Positions 6,766 to 10,736 of a stretch of DNA of 10,736 nucleotides are shown in pieces. Positions within the stretch are counted from its first letter, which is position 1. The number at the start of each line of letters is the position of its first letter. The stretch spans positions 1-10,736 of the forward strand of contig JACMMA010000108.1 of the NCBI GenBank assembly GCA_014379275.1, in the 5' to 3' direction. A program made the position numbers and the translations under genes. Below the pieces are notes generated by a model, which was not told the origin of the DNA, ran no database searches, and saw only the letters and a list, made by a program, of their open reading frames with translations. The DNA comes from Armatimonadota bacterium. Its GTDB lineage: Bacteria; Armatimonadota; Armatimonadia; Armatimonadales; Armatimonadaceae.

Positions 6766-7584
6766 TTAAAGGGTTCTCCCGGCGTCCTGCTCCTCCTGGG
6801 TCCGGTCGAGGTCGGCGACGATGGTGGAAACGAGATCCGCATAATGCGGTGCGGCACCGGCGACGAACGATAGATTCAGGCGGGCGACGAGCGGAACGAT
6901 AATCCGGTATCCCATCCGCTCGGCGTCGTCAGGCGTCATTTCCCAGCGGCGGATGGCGAATCGGCGCAGAAGGGATTGCTCGCCAGGTGTCAGCACGTCG
7001 GCGGGCGGGACCACGGTATCGGGAAGGTGGGCGGTTTTGAACTGCGCGGACTGGGCTTTAGCGGCGTCTTCCTTTTTCTTGCCCCACGCGAAGCCGAGCG
7101 TTTTCGCCTCGCGCTCGCGAATCACCACGGTCCCGGCTGCCATGTCCCCGAGTCGTTTATACTGCGGATGAAAGAAGATCGCCCCTGCGCCGAACGCATA
7201 CGACACGGGTAGGAAGTCGGCTAGGCGGACCAGATTCCGGGTAGCTACGGAGAAAAAGTCCACGGGACGACCGCCGTCGCGCACGACTCGCAAGCCGAAA
7301 AACTTTTTACCCGGTGTTTGCCCGTTCCAAAGAGTCTCAAACAGGATAAAATATCCGAAGAGCAGAAGAAAACCTCCGACAATAAGAATGATCTCTATCA
7401 CCGACGGGATGCCCAGCCATTTCAACCAGATTGAAGCGATACCGCCGACGATCGCAAGAGCGATGAAGATGCCCAATTGAATCGTCATATCCAGGAGAAC
7501 TGCGCCAAACCGGGTGCCGATTCCCGCGGGCTCCAGGGTGAGGGGGATATTTTCCGGTGTTAAAACTTCGATTGTTCTTGCCAT
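6766..7584 (-). CDS. RDD-family membrane protein
   Basis: This 272-residue protein has an N-terminal RDD domain: GIGTRFGAVLLDM at 21-33 (Arg25 and Asp32), two hydrophobic spans around 35-54 and 62-83, then NGQTPGKKFFGLRVVRDGG at 87-105 and RLGDMAAGTVVI at 144-155 (Asp147). A third weak membrane span lies near 125-139. The C-terminal half (about 160-272) is hydrophilic and probably cytoplasmic, with GEQSLLRRFAIRRWEM and ERMGYRIIVPLVARL. Function is unknown for most RDD proteins; some have been linked to ion transport. The gene is divergent from a SpoIIM-family gene, and RDD and SpoIIM genes are commonly paired, often near MoxR ATPase and DUF58 genes, though those are not in this window. The ATG at 7584 has an AAAGGG (7597-7602 on the complementary strand), rather far upstream. 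Confidence 0.85.
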   Translation of the reverse strand: MARTIEVLTPENIPLTLEPAGIGTRFGAVLLDMTIQLGIFIALAIVGGIASIWLKWLGIPSVIEIILIVGGFLLLFGYFILFETLWNGQTPGKKFFGLRVVRDGGRPVDFFSVATRNLVRLADFLPVSYAFGAGAIFFHPQYKRLGDMAAGTVVIREREAKTLGFAWGKKKEDAAKAQSAQFKTAHLPDTVVPPADVLTPGEQSLLRRFAIRRWEMTPDDAERMGYRIIVPLVARLNLSFVAGAAPHYADLVSTIVADLDRTQEEQDAGRTL

Positions 7585-7620
7585 ACTGAGACTGACCCTT
7601 TAGCGGACGAAACGTTACCT

Positions 7621-8682
7621 ATGACTATTCCGGCGACTCCCCCCACGACCACGAAAAACGCGCCGAATGCGCCGTCCGCCGCTGCTTTGAGCGGTTGGAT
7701 CGAAACACACAAGCCTGCCTGGGATGATCTGGCGCGTATTTTGAACGCGGCGGGTGCCGGTCGAAACGGGGTCCGCTCGCTCCCACGTGCCGACCTGAAA
7801 TCACTGGGACCCTTATACCGCCGTGCCGCGAGCGATCTCGCGTATGCGCGGTTGCGGGGCGCCGACTCCGCGCTGTTACTGTACCTGAATGGTTTGGTGA
7901 CACGGGCGCACGGTACGCTGTACGCAGACAAAAATCCCGGCTGGTCGCGCCTGTTCGAGTTCGTAACGACCGGCTTTCCCCGCCTTCTACGCCGCAAACA
8001 ACTCTATGTTCTCTCTGCCGCACTCATGGTCCTGCTTGGCGCGTGTGTCGCCGCTGTCATGGTCGCAATCGAGCCGGCAAACCTTCGTCTCGTGGTGCCC
8101 GCTCAGTTCGCCGACAATGATTCGTACTATGCCGAGCGGGAAAGAAATCCCCAGTATGACGCCCCCGACGAGGCAAAGCCGGTGTTCGCGGCGGGACTGA
8201 TGGTGAACAATATCCGGGTAGCGATTCTGGCATTCGCCGCCGGGACGCTGGGCGGTTTTCCCACCCTTTTTCTACTATTCTACAACGGAATGCCGCTCGG
8301 CGGCTTGGCAATGCAACAACATCTCGCGGGACGCGATGTTTTGTTCTGGTCGCTCATTCTCCCGCATGGGGTGATCGAACTCACGGCAATCATTATCGGC
8401 GGCGCGGCAGGAATGGTAATCGGTCATGCCCTAATCGCTCCAGGCGAGCGGACGCGCAAAGAGGCTCTGGCGACGGCGGGCAAGGAGGCGGTGCGCTTGC
8501 TCCTGGGGACCGTGCCGCTGTTCATCGCCGCCGGTTTCATCGAGGCGTTTATCACGCCATCCGCGCTCTCGAAGGAACTGAAACTCGGCTTCGCGGTTTT
8601 GACGGCTATCTTCCTTCTAGCGTACTTCCGTGCCGGTTACGATCAGGATCTGGAACTAACCGCGCCGTCGAAGCCGTCTTAG
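7621..8682 (+). CDS. SpoIIM-family (stage II sporulation protein M, DUF95) membrane protein
   Basis: The 353-residue protein has a soluble N-terminal region (1-125), a membrane span near 127-150, an extracytoplasmic loop (about 151-187), then further spans near 188-215, 217-230, 240-272, 290-311 and 322-337. The signatures NNIRVAILAFAAGTLGG (196-212) and LPHGVIEL (247-254) are those of the SpoIIM/DUF95 family. In Bacillus SpoIIM takes part in septal peptidoglycan hydrolysis during engulfment, but the family is widespread in non-sporulating bacteria, so this gene alone does not imply sporulation. It diverges from the RDD gene with 36 bp between start codons, a pairing seen in many genomes. No clear Shine-Dalgarno precedes ATG 7621. 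The small exported Cys-rich protein gene follows 31 bp later and may share its transcript. Confidence 0.87.
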   Translation: MTIPATPPTTTKNAPNAPSAAALSGWIETHKPAWDDLARILNAAGAGRNGVRSLPRADLKSLGPLYRRAASDLAYARLRGADSALLLYLNGLVTRAHGTLYADKNPGWSRLFEFVTTGFPRLLRRKQLYVLSAALMVLLGACVAAVMVAIEPANLRLVVPAQFADNDSYYAERERNPQYDAPDEAKPVFAAGLMVNNIRVAILAFAAGTLGGFPTLFLLFYNGMPLGGLAMQQHLAGRDVLFWSLILPHGVIELTAIIIGGAAGMVIGHALIAPGERTRKEALATAGKEAVRLLLGTVPLFIAAGFIEAFITPSALSKELKLGFAVLTAIFLLAYFRAGYDQDLELTAPSKPS

Positions 8683-8713
8683 ATACCGAAACCCGGAAAG
8701 AATCCGCAACACT

Positions 8714-9022
8714 ATGAAAAAATCCCTGATACTATTTTGCGCCTCTGTGTTCGTACTGGCGACGTCATCCGCTGTGTTCGCCCGCCCCGAGGCGAAGCCG
8801 TCTTGCCCGATCATGAAGCACGCGGTCAGTAAAGTGGACCCGAAAATGTCCACGGTCTACAAAGGCAAAACATTCTATTACTGTTGTGCCGGTTGCAAGC
8901 CCGCCTTCGAGAAAATGACCGACAAAGAAAAGGTTGCTTTGATGAAATACGGCGTGGATGTCAAGAAGCCCGGCGCGAAGAAATCTACCACACCGGTCAA
9001 AAACGCGAAGAAATCTGCGTAA
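8714..9022 (+). CDS. Small exported YHS/TRASH-like Cys-rich protein
   Basis: The 102-residue precursor opens with a clear signal peptide (MKKSLILFCASVFVLATSSAVFA, likely cut after Ala23). The mature part has CPIM at 31-34 and YKGKTFYYCCAGCKPAF at 49-65, with Cys31, Cys57, Cys58 and Cys61. This resembles YHS and TRASH metal-binding domains (CPVMG...YKGKxYYFCCxxCxxxF), found in heavy-metal (copper, mercury) handling proteins and as periplasmic domains. The tail from about 84 (KKPGAKKSTTPVKNAKKSA) is lysine-rich and low complexity, and could bind a polyanion or the cell envelope. Metal specificity is not visible and no metal transporter lies nearby. A GGAAAG at 8695-8700 is the nearest ribosome-binding-like site. 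The gene may be co-transcribed with SpoIIM and ends 9 bp before a strong palindrome. Confidence 0.75.
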   Translation: MKKSLILFCASVFVLATSSAVFARPEAKPSCPIMKHAVSKVDPKMSTVYKGKTFYYCCAGCKPAFEKMTDKEKVALMKYGVDVKKPGAKKSTTPVKNAKKSA

Positions 9023-9031
9023 CGTTGGAGT

Positions 9032-9057
9032 CCCCCGCCCCAATATTGGGGCGGGGG
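9032..9057. terminator. Perfect 26-bp GC-rich palindrome between convergent genes
   Basis: CCCCCGCCCCAAT at 9032-9044 is followed directly by its reverse complement at 9045-9057, giving a perfect 26-bp palindrome centred on AATATT. It lies 9 bp after the stop of the Cys-rich protein gene and 4 bp beyond the stop of the minus-strand methyltransferase gene, where a bidirectional terminator would be expected. It lacks a T-run on either side, so termination strength is inferred. It may instead be a copy of a dispersed palindromic repeat. Confidence 0.6.
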
Positions 9058-9061
9058 GCAT

Positions 9062-9868
9062 CTACGACTTTCTAACAACGTGAAGCACGAAGCGCGTTTC
9101 CTGCGTTTCGTGCTCCGTGCTATCTAGCGCCCCGAATACCTGCTCAGCATTCGCGCGTGTCGCCGCCATCACTTCGATATGTGCTGTCTCAGGAATCTGC
9201 CACTGCGACGAGTACAACCGGCTGTCCAGGTCCGACAGCATCGCGGCGATAGAAACCATGCGTGTCCATTCCCATGCGGGTGGGGAAACCGTCTCGACAT
9301 CGGTCGCGCCGTATTCGGATTCGAGAAACGGGAGAACGTCGGCGTGGGTGTTCCGGACCCCGGGGTGGCGGGGGAGCAGGCCGCGCCGCTGCCCTTCGGT
9401 CATGTAGAAGTCGCGTACCTGTGATTTAGAGCGGTCTTCATATCCCAGAAGGAAGACGCCGCCGGGCGCGAGAACCCGCCATATTTCCGCGATGACTTTT
9501 TTCCAGTCCGCAATCAAATGCAGGACGTGAACCGCCAAGATCGCCCCGAATTGCGCATCGGGAAACGGAAGGGCCCGGAGATCGGTCGTCACCAGCACCG
9601 GCTGCGGAAACCCCGATTGCAGACGACGTAGTTCTGCCAACATTTCCGGGGAAACGTCCGCACCAGTCACCTGAGGGTGGTGTTTTATTAGCGCACGGGT
9701 GAATCGCCCGGTGCCACAACCGGCGTCCAGAATCCATTCGTTCGGTTCCACTAAACTTGCGATGTACCGCGCCACTTCGTCCGCGACCTCGCCTGGTAGG
9801 GGGCGTGTCCGCTCGTACTGGGCCGCGACACGGTCGAACGATAAGGGTTCGGAAAGTGGGCTACTCAT
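9062..9868 (-). CDS. Class I SAM-dependent methyltransferase
   Basis: From the chosen ATG at 9868 the product has 268 residues. WILDAGCGTGRFTRALI (45-61) is motif I, the SAM-binding glycine loop. GADVSPEML (69-77) is motif II with the acidic residue that binds the ribose, TTDLRALPFPD (94-104) is motif III, and AEIWRVLAPGGVFLLGY (127-143) is the later core strand. This is the Methyltransf_11-type layout of small-molecule methyltransferases such as UbiE/BioC/Tam relatives; the acceptor is unknown. The frame stays open upstream to 9988, but that extension is antisense-like filler lying inside the mog gene, and a ribosome-binding site (AAAAGGCGGGA) precedes the 9868 start. The gene overlaps the 3' end of mog by 8 nt, so the two are probably translated from one mRNA. 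Confidence 0.85.
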   Translation of the reverse strand: MSSPLSEPLSFDRVAAQYERTRPLPGEVADEVARYIASLVEPNEWILDAGCGTGRFTRALIKHHPQVTGADVSPEMLAELRRLQSGFPQPVLVTTDLRALPFPDAQFGAILAVHVLHLIADWKKVIAEIWRVLAPGGVFLLGYEDRSKSQVRDFYMTEGQRRGLLPRHPGVRNTHADVLPFLESEYGATDVETVSPPAWEWTRMVSIAAMLSDLDSRLYSSQWQIPETAHIEVMAATRANAEQVFGALDSTEHETQETRFVLHVVRKS

Positions 9869-10343
9869 GTCCCGCCTTTTCCCCGGCGAGGAGCGATAGG
9901 GCGTGCGGCAGAAGCGGCAACAGAACCGACATCCCGTCTTTTGCGCCGCTCGGACTCCCGGGCAGGTTGACGATGAACGTGCCGCCATAGATGCCTGCTA
10001 CGCCCCGACCAAGAGCCGCGGTCGGCACGGAGCGCAGTCCATCGGCGCGGAGGATCTCGGCGATTCCGGGGGCGTTTTTGTCTAAGATAGAAACCGTAGC
10101 TTCCGGGGTAACATCGCGCGGCGCGAAGCCGGTGCCTCCGGTAGTCAGGATGAGGTCGCAACCGCCGTCGCTCATTGCGAGGAGTTGGTCTGCGATTTCG
10201 CCCTCGTCGTCCGGGACCACGAGATGATAAACGACTTCATAGTCGCTGAGGGGCAGGCACGATACTATGGCGGGTCCGGAGACGTCTTCGCGATCCCCCG
10301 CATAACACCGGTCTGAAACGGTCAGGATTCCCACACGGTACAT
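9861..10343 (-). CDS. mog: MogA/MoaB-family molybdopterin adenylyltransferase-like protein
   Basis: The 160-residue protein fits the length of MoaB/MogA proteins, which bind molybdopterin and, in MogA, adenylylate it before molybdenum insertion. Visible family motifs: ILTVSDRCYAGDREDVSGP (6-24), LILTTGGTGFAPRDVTPEAT (64-83), the substrate-binding loop, and VNLPGSPSG (125-133). MogA and MoaB cannot be told apart safely here. No other molybdenum cofactor gene (moaA, moaC, moeA, mobA) is in the window, so its pathway role is inferred from family. The ATG at 10343 has an AAAGAAAGGG just upstream on its strand. The downstream methyltransferase gene overlaps its end. The region upstream of its start, beginning 25 bp away, is one arm of the giant terminal palindrome. 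Confidence 0.85.
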   Translation of the reverse strand: MYRVGILTVSDRCYAGDREDVSGPAIVSCLPLSDYEVVYHLVVPDDEGEIADQLLAMSDGGCDLILTTGGTGFAPRDVTPEATVSILDKNAPGIAEILRADGLRSVPTAALGRGVAGIYGGTFIVNLPGSPSGAKDGMSVLLPLLPHALSLLAGEKAGHE

Positions 10344-10368
10344 GCCCTTTCTTTCGGCAGATACCGCC

Positions 10369-10736
10369 CTATATCCTGCCGCCGTCTTTGGGACTCTGTT
10401 ATGATTTCGTTTTTCTTTTCGTCCTTCGCGGACGGCGCCAACGCATCGTTGGATCGTTGGACCTGCGGTGCTGAGACTACGTAAGACTTCACGCGAGCCG
10501 GGCTAGCCCTTGCTATTTTCCCGCGAATCTGACGGCCACGGTTTCAACATTTCATGTTGAAACCGGGGCCGTCAGATTCGCGGGAAAATAGCAAGGGCTA
10601 GCCCGGCTCGCGTGAAGTCTTACGTAGTCTCAGCACCGCAGGTGAAACCGATCCAACGATGCGTTGGCGCCGTCCGCGAAGGACGAAAAGAAAAACGAAA
10701 TCATAACAGAGTCCCAAAGACGGCGGCAGGATATAG
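10369..10736. repeat. 368-bp near-perfect palindrome reaching the window edge
   Basis: The outer arms 10369-10456 and 10649-10736 are exact reverse complements over 88 bp. A small bubble follows (TTGG at 10457-10460 against GAAAC at 10644-10648). The inner arms 10461-10537 and 10567-10643 are exact over 77 bp. After one mismatched pair (A10538 against G10566), a 12-bp stem (10539-10550 with 10554-10565) closes on a 3-nt loop TTC. In all 177 bp pair. Each arm also contains smaller palindromes: GGGCTAGCCC (10500-10509 and 10595-10604) and CGTCC...GGACG around TTCGC (10420-10434). No reading frame, transposase or promoter of clear quality is visible. The left arm is the upstream region of mog. 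Confidence 0.9.

Noticed and set aside
8670..8805. Repeated GAAGCCGTCTT at the end of SpoIIM and in the next gene
   Set aside because: An 11-bp match in coding DNA of similar codon use; too short to claim a functional repeat.
9869..9988. N-terminal extension of the methyltransferase to 9988
   Set aside because: The extra 40 residues are Cys/Arg/Ser-rich, overlap mog, and are not part of the fold; a ribosome-binding site supports 9868.
10369..10736. Terminal palindrome as a CRISPR array, att site or transposon inverted ends
   Set aside because: There is a single inverted pair with a 3-nt loop, no spacers, no direct repeats and no transposase or integrase nearby.

Overview
The window is a GC-rich chromosomal segment (about 60-65% G+C by eye) from a bacterium with compact gene packing. 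Neighbouring genes often overlap by 4-8 nt, and palindromic repeats sit in and between genes. Its markers are bacterial housekeeping functions: MurD, RNase III, a MogA/MoaB-type protein, a class I aminotransferase and an RDD/SpoIIM membrane pair. I see no phage, plasmid, transposase, CRISPR or rRNA/tRNA sequence. The lineage cannot be fixed from sequence alone; an under-sampled phylum such as Armatimonadota or Chloroflexota is a guess.

Left part (1-2700): a DUF4185-type gene split by what looks like one extra G in a G4 run; an arginase/ureohydrolase-family gene in which Cys replaces the usual first metal-binding His; then a decayed secreted-protein gene with ATT where a start codon is expected, a frameshift, and a 3' end running into a perfect 26-bp inverted repeat. 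The right arm of that repeat holds the -35 hexamer of a near-consensus promoter (TTGAAA, 17 bp, TATACT) for the next gene.

Centre (2699-6538): four genes in one direction, each overlapping the next by 4 nt (ATGA or TTGA): aspartate-type aminotransferase, murD, rnc and a NUDIX hydrolase. This looks like one translationally coupled operon driven from the promoter near 2600-2624. MurD is unusual twice. A 53-bp palindrome lies in its first 24 codons, and a stretch of about 400 bp in its middle is about 45% G+C between flanks near 70%.

Right part (6479-9022): the operon ends convergently against the truncated 5' portion of a HAD-hydrolase gene, which lies downstream of an RDD membrane protein gene. 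The RDD gene diverges, across only 36 bp, from a SpoIIM-family membrane protein gene. SpoIIM is followed by a small exported Cys-rich (YHS/TRASH-like) protein with a lysine-rich tail.

Far right (9032-10736): a perfect 26-bp GC-rich palindrome separates convergent genes and is a likely bidirectional terminator. Then come a SAM methyltransferase and a mog/moaB gene on the minus strand, overlapping by 8 nt. The last 368 bp form one nearly perfect giant palindrome ending exactly at the window edge. It is either a real hairpin-forming structure or, at least as likely, a fold-back at a contig end.

No complete new multi-gene defence or mobile system can be supported. The most unusual signals are structural: the terminal palindrome, the palindrome inside the murD reading frame, the repeat-derived promoter, and the compositional mosaic in murD.
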